NCBI GenBank assembly: GCA_003154775.1
Contig: PMES01000030.1
Location: 1-43,663, forward strand
DNA from: Acidobacteriota bacterium
GTDB taxonomy: Bacteria; Acidobacteriota; Terriglobia; Acidiferrales; UBA7541
Direction: 5' to 3'
DNA: 43,663 nt
The position numbers and the translations under genes are program-made. Below are positions 9,584 through 17,678 of the stretch, piece by piece (position 1 is the first letter of the stretch; each line of letters starts with the position of its first letter). The notes under the pieces are model-generated. The model was not told the DNA's origin, searched no databases, and was given only the letters and a program-made list of their open reading frames with translations.

Positions 9584-10054
9584 ATGAGGCAAACAATGCA
9601 CATGCGAAAGGTGACTTTATGGATTGTTGTGGGGATAGCGCTCTTCTGCTGCACAGCAGTGGGGCAGGAGAAGGTCCCGCAAACTCCAGTGCGATCCTCG
9701 GGCTATGACCTAAAGCGCGAGGGCACACTCGTTGGGACGGTCGTCGCCTACACCCAATCCTCGACCACGCCCCCGCTGGGCGCTCATGTCACCCTGCAGA
9801 CAACGGGCGGCGTTGTGGATGTTCACCTTGGTGATGCCCGGCTCTTGACAGCAAACAACTTCAACATCCACACGGGCGATACCCTGCGGATTATCGGGGA
9901 GAACGTGGCCTTCGGAAGTGCCGCACCCTTCCTGGCGCGAATTGTGCAGAAGGGCACACAGGCGCTGGCAGTTCGCAGTGAGCGCGGCATCCCGGTTCGT
10001 TACGTGGCGCCGAAAAATAGCGCTGAAAGCAAGCCGCAGGGCGGTGTGCTGTGA
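9584..10054 (+). CDS. Exported hypothetical protein
   Basis: This roughly 156-residue protein has an N-terminal signal peptide: basic MHMRK, hydrophobic VTLWIVVGIALFCC, and a likely cut after AVGQ. The mature part is predicted mostly beta-strand (GTLVGTVVAYTQ, HVTLQTTGGVVDVHLGDAR, GDTLRIIGENV), like a small OB- or barrel-type fold, but I do not recognise a family. ATG 9584 is preceded by GGAAA; ATGs at 9596 and 9602 are alternatives and would still leave a complete signal peptide. Its TGA overlaps the GTG start of the following lipoprotein gene (GTGA), so the two are coupled. The pair is rightward, inserted between the leftward pyrG and kdsB. Confidence 0.75.
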   Translation: MRQTMHMRKVTLWIVVGIALFCCTAVGQEKVPQTPVRSSGYDLKREGTLVGTVVAYTQSSTTPPLGAHVTLQTTGGVVDVHLGDARLLTANNFNIHTGDTLRIIGENVAFGSAAPFLARIVQKGTQALAVRSERGIPVRYVAPKNSAESKPQGGVL

Positions 10055-11598
10055 AGCGCCTCCTCTGGCTTGCATCTCTGTCGTTCGCTGCGGTTCTCTC
10101 CGCCTGCGGAGGCGGCGGCTCGACCATTCCTGCGCCGACTCCGGCCGGTGGCTTCTCCGTGAGCAGCTTGAAAGGTCAATACGCATTTTCGATGAGCGGC
10201 CTGGACCCCAATGGCGCGTACCTTGCTCGCACCGGGAGCTTCTTCGCTGACGGGGCCGGCAACATCACCAGCGCAATGGAAGACGTGGTGGACCTCGGCG
10301 TAGGGACTTCCGCTGAGGTCACTTTTGTGCCTGGCAGCTATTCCATGCTGGCAAATGGCCGCGGCATCATTGCGTTGAAGGATACGTCGGGCAACCCCAT
10401 GACGTGGACCATGGATCTCCAGTCCCCTAGCCAGGGGTTTCTCGTGCAAACCGATGGGTTTGCCGCCACCAGTGGCAGCTTCAACCTTCAAACCACCGCC
10501 GATTTTCTCCCCAACAGCTTCAACGGAAAGTACGTCTTTGATTTTTCTGGCGCGACCTGGGCAGGCGCAAACACCTCTATCGTCGGAAACATCTCCGCCA
10601 ATGGCAGCGGCCTCATCACCGCGGGCCTCATTGATACCAATGACCCCAACACCGGCCCTTCCGGCCCCGTTCCCCTCACTCTGCAAGGGACCTTCGCGCT
10701 CGATCCCACCTACGGTGCCACCTTCGGTCGCGGCACCGCCGCATTCGCCGGCCATACCTTCGCCTTTTACATTGTGGACGCCACGCGGATCAAGTTCCTT
10801 CAGGAAGATTCCCAGGGAAGCTCGTCAGGCGATGCGGTTCTGCAAACCGGCGCCATTCCCACGCAGAATTCCGGCTTCACCGGCAGCTTCGCCTATCTGG
10901 TTGGTGGATCGTCTATGTCCACGTTTGGCCCGGACGCGGCCGCCGCTCGCTTCACCGCGGACGGCACTGCTGGCATCGGCGCAATCTCTTACGACGAAAA
11001 CAACAGTGGCACGCCGCTCCACATTTCGCAGGGATCTAACATTTCCAACGCCACCTATGCGATTGATACCACGAATGCGGGTAGTGGCCGCGGCACGTTC
11101 ACCTTCACGGACTCCTCCTCCGCCCGTACTTTCCAATACGTGTTTTACCTGGTCTCTCCTGCCAGCGGAGTCATCCAGGACGTCAGCAGCGGAATCGTAG
11201 CGGATGGCACCTTGCTCGCGCAGACTGGCACCCCCTTCACTCTCGCGGGCCTCGCCGGCAACTACGCCTTCAATTGGAGTGGAGAGAGCACCTCAAGCGT
11301 GGAAAATTACGTCGGGCAATATGCCCTGGCGAACACTGCCAGCAACAACATCTCCGGTGTCGTGGATGCCGCCCTTTTTGGCAACACGTTTGCGTCATAC
11401 GCCGATATCGGCACGCAAGGCACGCTAACCGTCACCACCGATGGCGCCAACAACAATGCGTACCAAATCGTGGCGGGCAACCCCCTGGGCACTACGTATA
11501 ACTTCCAGGCCTACCTCGCTGATGCCAACACGGTTTTGCTCATCGGCACGGACAAGACTCGCGTGCTCGCCGGTTTTGTTTCGCGACAATCGCAATAA
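10051..11598 (+). CDS. Lipoprotein with four internal beta repeats
   Basis: A 515-residue exported lipoprotein. The signal peptide ends in the lipobox LSAC with the Cys at residue 19, followed by a Gly/Ser/Pro linker. The mature part has four copies of a repeat of about 117-125 residues, each opening with a motif like LKGQYAFSMSG (residues about 40, 157, 275 and 400) followed by a FxADGxGxI-type turn and a Ser/Thr/Gly-rich strand region. No catalytic motif is visible; it is probably a surface or periplasmic beta-rich protein. The GTG start at 10051 overlaps the stop of the upstream gene. A strong rho-independent terminator follows. Many acidobacterial lipoproteins share this style, but I know no assigned function. 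Confidence 0.8.
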   Translation: MKRLLWLASLSFAAVLSACGGGGSTIPAPTPAGGFSVSSLKGQYAFSMSGLDPNGAYLARTGSFFADGAGNITSAMEDVVDLGVGTSAEVTFVPGSYSMLANGRGIIALKDTSGNPMTWTMDLQSPSQGFLVQTDGFAATSGSFNLQTTADFLPNSFNGKYVFDFSGATWAGANTSIVGNISANGSGLITAGLIDTNDPNTGPSGPVPLTLQGTFALDPTYGATFGRGTAAFAGHTFAFYIVDATRIKFLQEDSQGSSSGDAVLQTGAIPTQNSGFTGSFAYLVGGSSMSTFGPDAAAARFTADGTAGIGAISYDENNSGTPLHISQGSNISNATYAIDTTNAGSGRGTFTFTDSSSARTFQYVFYLVSPASGVIQDVSSGIVADGTLLAQTGTPFTLAGLAGNYAFNWSGESTSSVENYVGQYALANTASNNISGVVDAALFGNTFASYADIGTQGTLTVTTDGANNNAYQIVAGNPLGTTYNFQAYLADANTVLLIGTDKTRVLAGFVSRQSQ

Positions 11599-11643
11599 TC
11601 AGGCGGCTGCCAGGGAAACCAGCTCCCTGGCTCCGTCAACCCG

Positions 11644-11684
11644 CCGCCCGGCAGGATCCTCCTTTGCCGGGCGGTCTTATTTTT
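11644..11684 (+). terminator. Rho-independent terminator after repeat lipoprotein gene
   Basis: A perfect ten-base stem (CCGCCCGGCA at 11644-11653 with TGCCGGGCGG at 11665-11674) is followed by TCTTATTTTT. It ends the rightward lipoprotein unit, and its T-run overlaps the last codons and stop of the convergent kdsB gene. Confidence 0.85.
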
Positions 11685-12417
11685 GCATCAGCTTTTCCAC
11701 GCGCGCCACGTCTTCGGGAACATCCACGCTCACCGCATCATGCGCGACCTCGGCCACGCGGATCTTCCAGCCATTCTCCAGCCACCGCAACTGCTCGAGC
11801 TGTTCGATCTTTTCCAGTGCGCCCTGCGGCAGGGTGGGAAACTCCAGCAGCGCCTCTCGTTGAAAAACGTACAGCCCCAGGTGCTTCCAATAGTTCACAT
11901 GCACTTTCTGTTGCGTATCACGTATCCAGGGGATCGGTGCGCGGGAAAAATAGAGCGCATTGCCATCAAAGTCGAGCACCGTCTTCACTACGTTGGGATC
12001 CATGATGTCTCCGGCATGCCGTATGGGTGTGGCCACCGTGGATATTTGCGCCTGCGGCTCTTCGAGCAGCGCGCCAACGGCGGTGTCAATCGCCACCGGG
12101 TCGATCAGCGGTTCGTCTCCCTGTACATTGACGAACACGTCGCCGTCCTCATGCACAGCCACCTCGGCGATGCGTTCCGTGCCGGTGCGATGGTCGGAGC
12201 GGGTCATGCGCGCTTCGCCGCCGAAGGCCGCCACAGCATCCATAATTCGTTGATCATCGGTCGCCACCAGGACGCGATGCACGGTCTGCGCGCGCTTGGC
12301 CCGTTCATAGACGTGCTGCACCATAGGTTTCCCCGCCAGCGGCACCAGCGGTTTCCCCGGCAATCGAGTTGAAGCGTAACGTGAGGGGATCACTACAATC
12401 ACTTTGGGATCGCTCAT
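11677..12417 (-). CDS. kdsB: CMP-KDO synthetase
   Basis: KdsB activates KDO with CTP to CMP-KDO, the sugar donor for lipid A glycosylation. The 246 residues match the family. Near the N-terminus VIVVIPSRYASTRLPGKPL is the nucleotide-binding signature; DHRTGTERIAEV, NVQGDEPLIDP (metal-binding Asp) and LYFSRAPIPW follow, then HLGLYVFQREAL and EQLRWLENGWKI, all in family order. The start ATG 12415-12417 is directly before the first strand. It faces away from the VWFA gene at 12590 and is separated from pyrG, the supplier of its CTP, by an inserted rightward pair. Together with kdsA, kdsC and kdsD it completes the CMP-KDO pathway within 9 kb. Confidence 0.96.
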   Translation of the reverse strand: MSDPKVIVVIPSRYASTRLPGKPLVPLAGKPMVQHVYERAKRAQTVHRVLVATDDQRIMDAVAAFGGEARMTRSDHRTGTERIAEVAVHEDGDVFVNVQGDEPLIDPVAIDTAVGALLEEPQAQISTVATPIRHAGDIMDPNVVKTVLDFDGNALYFSRAPIPWIRDTQQKVHVNYWKHLGLYVFQREALLEFPTLPQGALEKIEQLEQLRWLENGWKIRVAEVAHDAVSVDVPEDVARVEKLMQK

Positions 12418-12589
12418 TCTTCCGCCCTTTCAAATTTCCTTCTTGGAGCGATGCTAGCACATGGCGCAGTCTTCGTCGGCTCTCCCAGCCTGCTTTTCTG
12501 CTTGCGCGGAAAGGCTTGCCTTCCGGAATCCGGGTGCTATTATGAAGTCTCTGCGCGGCCCTCCCGGCAAACCGGGAGAAGGGGGAGCC

Positions 12590-13636
12590 GTGAAGCGCGC
12601 TATCTGCGAGACCCGCGTTTTGTGTTTGCTTGCGATTTCGCGCTTGTTCGCGTGCCTGTTGCTGCTCTGTCTTGGGGCCCCGCTCTGGGCCCAGGATGCC
12701 CCCAAAGATCTGGTACCCGCAGAGACTTCGCCCGCGCCGCCAAAGCTCAGCGCGCTCACGCGGGATACCCCCGCAGTGAAGATCATCCCCGGAAAGATCA
12801 TCCGCACCGACGTGGATTTGGCCCTGGTCAACGTGACCGTCACAGACCCCTACAACCGCCTGGTCACTGGTCTGGAAACCGACAATTTCCGCGTCTTCGA
12901 GGACAACATTGAACAGGAAATCGTCTCCTTTTCTTCCGAAGACGTGCCTATCTCCATCGGAGTCATCTTTGATTTTAGCGGCAGCATGTCCGACAAGATT
13001 GATAAATCCCGCGATGCCGCGGTGGAGTTCTTCAAGACGGCCAATCCGCAGGATGAATTCTTTCTGGTGAGCTTCAATGAACGCGCGGAGCTGACCAGCA
13101 CGTTCACCAACAGCGTGGAGGACTTGCAAAGCCGCATGATGCTTACTTCTCCCGGGGGCAGGACCGCGCTGCTGGATGCCATCTACCTGGGCCTCAGCCA
13201 GATGAGGGGTGCACACAACGCCAAACGTGCCTTGCTCATCCTTTCCGATGGAGGCGATAATCATAGCAGGTACAACGAGAACGATATCAAGCGCCTGGTC
13301 AGGGAAGCGGATACCCAGCTCTATGCCATCGGCATTTTTGACCCGCTTGGAAATCGTGGTCGAACGCCGGAGGAACTCCACGGGCCGTCGCTGCTCAGTG
13401 AAATTACGGAATTGACTGGTGGCCGCGTCTTTGCCGTCGAGCATCTAAATGATCTGCCGGACATTGCGTCCAAGATCGGCATGGAGCTGCGAAATCAATA
13501 TGTTCTGGGATACCGACCAAGCAATCATGTCCACGACGCGCGCTGGCGCAAAATCAAGGTCAAGCTGCGCCCACCCAAGGGCCTTCCGCCTCTTTCCGTT
13601 TACTCCAAGACCGGCTACTACGCGCCGGCGCACTGA
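12590..13636 (+). CDS. Exported VWFA-related protein (acidobacterial type), copy 1
   Basis: This exported protein carries a von Willebrand factor A-like domain of the acidobacterial subfamily (TIGR03436). GTG 12590 was chosen as start because GGGGGAG precedes it and it yields a standard signal peptide (VKRAICETRVL, hydrophobic core, cut after LWAQ); an upstream ATG at 12542 has no such site. The product has 348 residues. The N-terminal conserved part VDLALVNVTVTD and DNFRVFEDNIEQEI precedes the MIDAS motif DFSGSMSD (Asp at about 128), with later GGRTALLDAIYLG and LILSDGGDN. It ends QYVLGYRPSN...GYYAP, as in the family. It is likely periplasmic and metal-binding; partners are unknown. It shares its arrangement with the paralogue immediately downstream. 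Confidence 0.88.
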   Translation: MKRAICETRVLCLLAISRLFACLLLLCLGAPLWAQDAPKDLVPAETSPAPPKLSALTRDTPAVKIIPGKIIRTDVDLALVNVTVTDPYNRLVTGLETDNFRVFEDNIEQEIVSFSSEDVPISIGVIFDFSGSMSDKIDKSRDAAVEFFKTANPQDEFFLVSFNERAELTSTFTNSVEDLQSRMMLTSPGGRTALLDAIYLGLSQMRGAHNAKRALLILSDGGDNHSRYNENDIKRLVREADTQLYAIGIFDPLGNRGRTPEELHGPSLLSEITELTGGRVFAVEHLNDLPDIASKIGMELRNQYVLGYRPSNHVHDARWRKIKVKLRPPKGLPPLSVYSKTGYYAPAH

Positions 13637-14651
13637 AGTCCGTCATAACCCTCACCATGCATTCTTAGCCGGTCTCGCACTGTTGCTGGCCCTGCTTCTC
13701 TTTGCTGGCCCATCTTTCGCGCAGATTCCTGTGCAGACGGTCCCTCCTCCTCCGCCCCCCGACCAGGATACCGGCAAGGGCCAAACGGGCAGCCACATCA
13801 AGCTAAATGTCAGCCTGGTCGTGCTCCATACCACCGTCCTCGACGACCGCGGCAAGTTCGTGGAAGGACTCACGCAAGACAATTTCCGCGTTTACGAAGA
13901 CAAAATCGAGCAGAAGCTCTCTCTCTTCAAGCGCGAAGATATTCCCGTCAGCATGGGCCTGGTCATCGACAATAGCGGCAGCATGCGCGACAAACGGTCC
14001 AGCGTGAACGAAGCCGCTCTCACCCTGGTGCAGAGCAGCAATCCCCAGGACGAATCCTTTGTCGTCAATTTCAACGACGATTTCTACCTGGATCTCGACA
14101 AGGACTTTACCAACAGCATTCCCGAGCTCAAGGAAGCCCTCGAGCGCATTGACGCCCGCGGCAGCACGGCGCTCTATGACGCCATCATCGGCTCGCTTGA
14201 CCATCTGAAGAAAGGCAAGAAAGAGAAGAAAATTCTCTTGATCGTCACCGATGGCGAGGACAACACCAGCCGCAATTCGCTGGAGAAAACCATCCGCGAG
14301 ATTCAGAAGACCGATACCGTGATCTATACCATCGGCCTGCTCAGCCAGGAGAGCAAGCGCAGCGCCAAAACCGCCAAGAAAGCCCTCACGGAGATCGCCC
14401 TGGCTTCCGGCGGCGTGGCCTTTTTCCCGGAGAACGTCGGGGATGTGCACAACATTTGTGAACAGGTGGCCCACGACATTCGCCACCAATACACCCTGGG
14501 CTACTACCCTGTGAACGTCGCCCGCGATGGCAGCTTCCGTAGCGTCCACGTGGACGTCCTCCCGCAGCGTGGCAAGGGCAAGCTCGTGGCGCGCACACGC
14601 AACGGCTACTACGCGCCGATCGCCGCCGCTTCCACCGCCACCGGAAAGTAA
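13527..14651 (+). CDS. Exported VWFA-related protein, copy 2, start uncertain
   Basis: A tandem paralogue of the preceding gene, with the same order: LNVSLVVLHTTVLDDRG, DNFRVYEDKIEQKL, MIDAS motif DNSGSMRD, RGSTALYDAIIG, LLIVTDGEDN and QYTLGYYPV...GYYAP. A signal peptide (FLAGLALLLALLLFAGPSFAQ) is encoded from about 13662. The start is a problem: between the stop of copy 1 (13636) and this hydrophobic core there is no in-frame ATG or GTG. The coordinates given use ATG 13527, which has no Shine-Dalgarno sequence, overlaps copy 1 by 110 bases and adds a long Arg-rich extension of about 45 residues. A non-standard start near 13640, or a base error, is equally possible. The domain assignment itself is secure. 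Confidence 0.8.
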   Translation: MSTTRAGAKSRSSCAHPRAFRLFPFTPRPATTRRRTEVRHNPHHAFLAGLALLLALLLFAGPSFAQIPVQTVPPPPPPDQDTGKGQTGSHIKLNVSLVVLHTTVLDDRGKFVEGLTQDNFRVYEDKIEQKLSLFKREDIPVSMGLVIDNSGSMRDKRSSVNEAALTLVQSSNPQDESFVVNFNDDFYLDLDKDFTNSIPELKEALERIDARGSTALYDAIIGSLDHLKKGKKEKKILLIVTDGEDNTSRNSLEKTIREIQKTDTVIYTIGLLSQESKRSAKTAKKALTEIALASGGVAFFPENVGDVHNICEQVAHDIRHQYTLGYYPVNVARDGSFRSVHVDVLPQRGKGKLVARTRNGYYAPIAAASTATGK

Positions 14652-14724
14652 TCCCCCGCACTTTGCTGTTTTGCCGGCGGCTCCGCACCGCCTTCCCCAA
14701 AACTTTCATCCCGACCGCAAACCT

Positions 14725-14892
14725 GTCATCCCGACCGCAGGCCCGCGATTTTTGCGGGCCGTAGTGGAGGGATCGCGGCAAGATCTCAGCACGGGAGAGA
14801 TCGATGAGACCTCGATTCGTTCGAGCGGGTGCTCGATGTCTCTTCTCTGGGAACTCTGTGCTCGGCGTTTACCCCGACCCGGTCGGGGTGAC
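14725..14892. repeat. Imperfect inverted-repeat element, intergenic
   Basis: The outer ends GTCATCCCGACC (14725-14736) and GGTCGGGGTGAC (14881-14892) are inverted with one mismatch. Inside are a hairpin GGCCCGC/GCGGGCC (14740-14746 with 14754-14760, loop GATTTTT) and a near-perfect nine-base palindrome at 14871-14889. The left end is duplicated: TCATCCCGACCGCA occurs at 14706-14719 and again at 14726-14739. The element fills most of the gap between the VWFA genes and deoB (14652-14938), which holds nothing else recognisable. Its ends resemble those of the repeat at 40631-40718. Confidence 0.6.
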
Positions 14893-14938
14893 CTCTGCGT
14901 AAGTCTTTTCTCTCGCGACGCCCGCTGATAAGTGCGGC

Positions 14939-16114
14939 TCAGCTCAGTGCATTCAAGAAGCTCTTCCCGTGCGGTATTACCCCGCCAAAATTCTCCGCAA
15001 TGGTCTGCCCCATGTCCGCCAGAGTCTCCCGCACGCCAAGACTCAACCCGTGCTGTTTCGCCGGCGTGTACGCCAGGATCGGCACATACTCTCGTGAATG
15101 GTCCGTGGTCGGCCAACGAGGATCGGGATCGCAGCCGTGGTCCGCGGTGATCATCAGGAGATCGTGCTCCTTCAGCAACGGCAGGTACGACTCCAGCCCC
15201 ACGTCGAACTCCTCCAGTGACCGCGCAAACCCTTCCACATCCTTGCGGTGACCAAAGAGCATGTCGAAATCCACCAGGTTGCAGAAAATCAGGCCACTCT
15301 TTCGATCCCTCGCCGCTTCCACCAGCTTTTCCATCCCATCGGCATTGGAATTTGTGGTGACATAAGCGTCCAACCCGCGCCCGTTGTAGATATCGTGGAT
15401 CTTGCCAACGCCGAACACCGGCACACCGCGCTCCTTCAGCACATCCAGCAGCATCGGCTTTGGCGGGTCCACGGCGTAATCGTGCCGCCGCGATGTCCTC
15501 GTGAAATTTCCCGGCGTGCCCGTGAACGGCCGCGCAATCACGCGCCCCACGCGGTGCTTCCCATCCAGCAATTTGCGGGCGATTTCGCACATGCGATACA
15601 GCTCCGCGATCGGGATCACCTCTTCGTGCGCCGCAATCTGGAACACGCTGTCGCCCGACGTGTACACAATCGGTTTCCCCGTCCGCACGTGTTCCTCGCC
15701 CAGCTCCTTGATAATTTCTGTCCCGGACGCCGGCTTATTTCCCAGTGTCTTTCGGCCAATCTGCTTCTCAAACGGCTCCAGCACCTCCGGCGGAAACCCA
15801 TGCTTGTACACGGGAAACGCCTGTTCCAGCCACACTCCTGCCATTTCCCAGTGGCCGGTGGTCGTGTCCTTTCCCGGCGAACGCGTCGCCCCTTTCCCAT
15901 AAAATCCGCGCGGCGCCTGTGCAGGCTGCAAATGCTTCAGCGGCGCGATATTGGCCAACCCAAGTTCCATGAGCGTGGGAATCCGCAATGGGCGCGATTC
16001 GGCGATGTGGCCCAGCGTGTTGCGCCCCACGTCGCCATACTCCGCCGCGTCCGGCAATTCGCCAATCCCCACGCTATCCAGCACGATCCATATCACGCGC
16101 GCAAACTTCGCCAT
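14939..16114 (-). CDS. deoB: Phosphopentomutase
   Basis: DeoB interconverts ribose or deoxyribose 1-phosphate and 5-phosphate in nucleoside salvage; it is a cytosolic alkaline-phosphatase-superfamily metalloenzyme. The 391-residue length is right for the family. The N-terminal metal site [17 protein letters not shown], the phosphorylated Thr region [38 protein letters not shown] and [10 protein letters not shown] with [10 protein letters not shown] are all visible and in order. The start is ATG 16114, with GGAGAGG upstream; the frame extends ten codons further (16144) without such a site. No other nucleoside-salvage genes are adjacent. Confidence 0.95.
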   Translation of the reverse strand: MAKFARVIWIVLDSVGIGELPDAAEYGDVGRNTLGHIAESRPLRIPTLMELGLANIAPLKHLQPAQAPRGFYGKGATRSPGKDTTTGHWEMAGVWLEQAFPVYKHGFPPEVLEPFEKQIGRKTLGNKPASGTEIIKELGEEHVRTGKPIVYTSGDSVFQIAAHEEVIPIAELYRMCEIARKLLDGKHRVGRVIARPFTGTPGNFTRTSRRHDYAVDPPKPMLLDVLKERGVPVFGVGKIHDIYNGRGLDAYVTTNSNADGMEKLVEAARDRKSGLIFCNLVDFDMLFGHRKDVEGFARSLEEFDVGLESYLPLLKEHDLLMITADHGCDPDPRWPTTDHSREYVPILAYTPAKQHGLSLGVRETLADMGQTIAENFGGVIPHGKSFLNALS

Positions 16115-16197
16115 TAGATTGCCTCTCCGCGCTTCGCCCATCAACCGCCAGAAAGTACTGTTGCCTCCTACAACTTCATTGTATTTCTCTTTAGGGG

Positions 16198-16249
16198 GTC
16201 AGGGCTTCAGCCCTGACATAAAGCCTGCAAATAACTTGGGCTTTAGCCC
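16198..16249. repeat. Two short hairpins with TTCA/TTTA loops
   Basis: In the gap upstream of deoB, 16198-16217 is a nine-base inverted repeat around the core GGGCTTCAGCCC, and 16238-16249 repeats the design as GGGCTTTAGCCC. Similar cores are found at 37271-37286 and inside the antitoxin gene at 7391-7404. Apart from a possible promoter at 16319-16347, nothing else is recognisable in 16115-16418. Confidence 0.6.
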
Positions 16250-16318
16250 CTGAGGACTCCGGACATCTTCACATTTTCTGGGCCACAACTCTAGCATAGC
16301 GTGCCCCACTCCGGGCAT

Positions 16319-16347
16319 TTGACCCTCTCCCCAACTAGCCCTACGAT
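16319..16347 (+). promoter_or_regulatory. Possible promoter for the LiaF-like gene
   Basis: TTGACC (16319-16324), a 17-base spacer and TACGAT (16342-16347) fit a sigma-70 promoter about 70 bases before the ATG at 16419. The -10 box is a moderate match only. Confidence 0.35.
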
Positions 16348-16418
16348 GTTCCCAGCGGCTCGCTCCAAGTGAACTTTTTCCCCATTCTCAGCGTACTACT
16401 TGTATAGAAGGAGTACCC

Positions 16419-17378
16419 ATGTCACAACAGGGTCGCACGCGAAGCGGTTCGGTGGTGTTTCCGCTTCTTCTGATTGCTCTTGGCACTTTATTTCTGCTGT
16501 GGCGTTGGTTGCCCGATTTTGATCCCTTCCCCGTTCTCTGGAAGTATTGGCCGCTCTTCCTGATTCTCGTGGGTGCGGGAATGCTCTGGGATCGCATGCA
16601 GCGCCACCGCGATCCGCAGACCGCCCCGTCGTTTCCCGTTGGCTCCATGATTGGTACGCTGTTGTTCCTGATCGTTCTCACCGTTCTGCTCTGGCATCAC
16701 CACTCCACCCACCGGCTCCACTGGACGAATTGGGACATCGTTTCCACCGGCAGCAGCAGCCACGACACCAAGACCGTCAGCCTGCAGGGCGCCAAAGCTG
16801 TTCACATGAACCTGGAAATGCCTGCGGGTGAGCTGCGCCTCGAAGGCGGTGCGCAACAATTGCTGGAAGCGGAATTCTACCGCAGCGGATCCTGGGGAGT
16901 GCCGGAAGTGGACTACACCGTGGAAAATGGCGTCGGCTCTCTGACCATCAATCAGGAAAAGGGCGGGCAGATCGTCGGAAACTCGGACAACACCTGGAGC
17001 CTGAAGGTGAACGACACGACGCCCATCGAACTCAAAGTAGATGTGGGCGCCGGCAAAGGCGAATTTCATCTCGCCAAGGTAAATTTAACGCGCCTCGAAC
17101 TCAATATTGGCGCCGGCCAAGCCACCGTAGACCTCACCGGCGAACGCGCTAAGGACCTCGAAGCCAGCATTCACGGTGGCGTGGGCGAAGCCATCGTCCG
17201 CCTGCCGAAAAATGTCGGCGTTGTGGCCACCGTCCACGGCGGCCTCGGCTCCGTGGATGTCCACGGCCTCAAGGAAGAAGACGGCCAATACGTCAACGCC
17301 GCCTACGGCAAATCGCCCAACACGCTTCGCCTAACCGTCGAGGGCGGCATCGGCCACATCCGCCTCGAGCAGGAATAG
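16419..17378 (+). CDS. LiaF/toastrack-type membrane protein
   Basis: This 319-residue protein has three N-terminal hydrophobic segments (VVFPLLLIALGTLFLLW, WPLFLILVGAGMLW and MIGTLLFLIVLTVLLW), resembling the LiaI/LiaF transmembrane region (DUF5668). A C-terminal repetitive beta region of about 200 residues follows, resembling the toastrack domain of LiaF/DUF4097 proteins. Its repeated Gly-rich strands (LKVDVGAGKGEFHLAKV, LELNIGAGQATVDLTG, ASIHGGVGEAIVRLP, TVHGGLGSVDVHGL) fit a parallel beta-helix-like stack. Such proteins often act in envelope-stress sensing, but no two-component genes are nearby, so a specific role is not supported. ATG 16419 is preceded by an AAGGAG site. Confidence 0.8.
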   Translation: MSQQGRTRSGSVVFPLLLIALGTLFLLWRWLPDFDPFPVLWKYWPLFLILVGAGMLWDRMQRHRDPQTAPSFPVGSMIGTLLFLIVLTVLLWHHHSTHRLHWTNWDIVSTGSSSHDTKTVSLQGAKAVHMNLEMPAGELRLEGGAQQLLEAEFYRSGSWGVPEVDYTVENGVGSLTINQEKGGQIVGNSDNTWSLKVNDTTPIELKVDVGAGKGEFHLAKVNLTRLELNIGAGQATVDLTGERAKDLEASIHGGVGEAIVRLPKNVGVVATVHGGLGSVDVHGLKEEDGQYVNAAYGKSPNTLRLTVEGGIGHIRLEQE

Positions 17379-17678
17379 ACCCTCCCTTTTGCGAGGGACC
17401 TGGCGTGATGGGTCAGTGTGCGGTTTGCGTCAATCGTCCAACTCCCCTGACGCCCTGCTACCAAACCACCTCGAACGCCCTTTCTGGCTAGTTTCCGAGT
17501 GGCCGACCACACGGACCGAATCGCCACCATCGACCGGTGCTGTAACTGGACGTCTGCTTTCCCTCAGGAACGTCGGCGCATCACAGCGCGTATTCCCTCG
17601 GTGGCGCTACACTACGAAGGAATAGTCGTCCATAGACTTGTTCCTGGCCTGCTTATAACCAAACGAAGGAGGACTGTC
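17379..17678. other. Gene-free stretch before the esterase gene
   Basis: The 300 bases hold no gene with support. A short CCCTC/GAGGG hairpin at 17380-17397 follows the stop of the LiaF-like gene and may be a weak terminator. The reading frame of the esterase is open back to 17499, but the strong ribosome binding site at 17665-17673 marks GTG 17679 as the true start. Confidence 0.5.

Noticed and set aside
12305-13444. A 379-codon open frame on the - strand
   Set aside because: Overlaps kdsB in another frame and VWFA copy 1 in antisense; no domain.
14740-14760. Rho-independent terminator after VWFA copy 2
   Set aside because: The hairpin has its T-run in the loop rather than after the stem and belongs to the larger inverted-repeat element; a terminator role is not supported.
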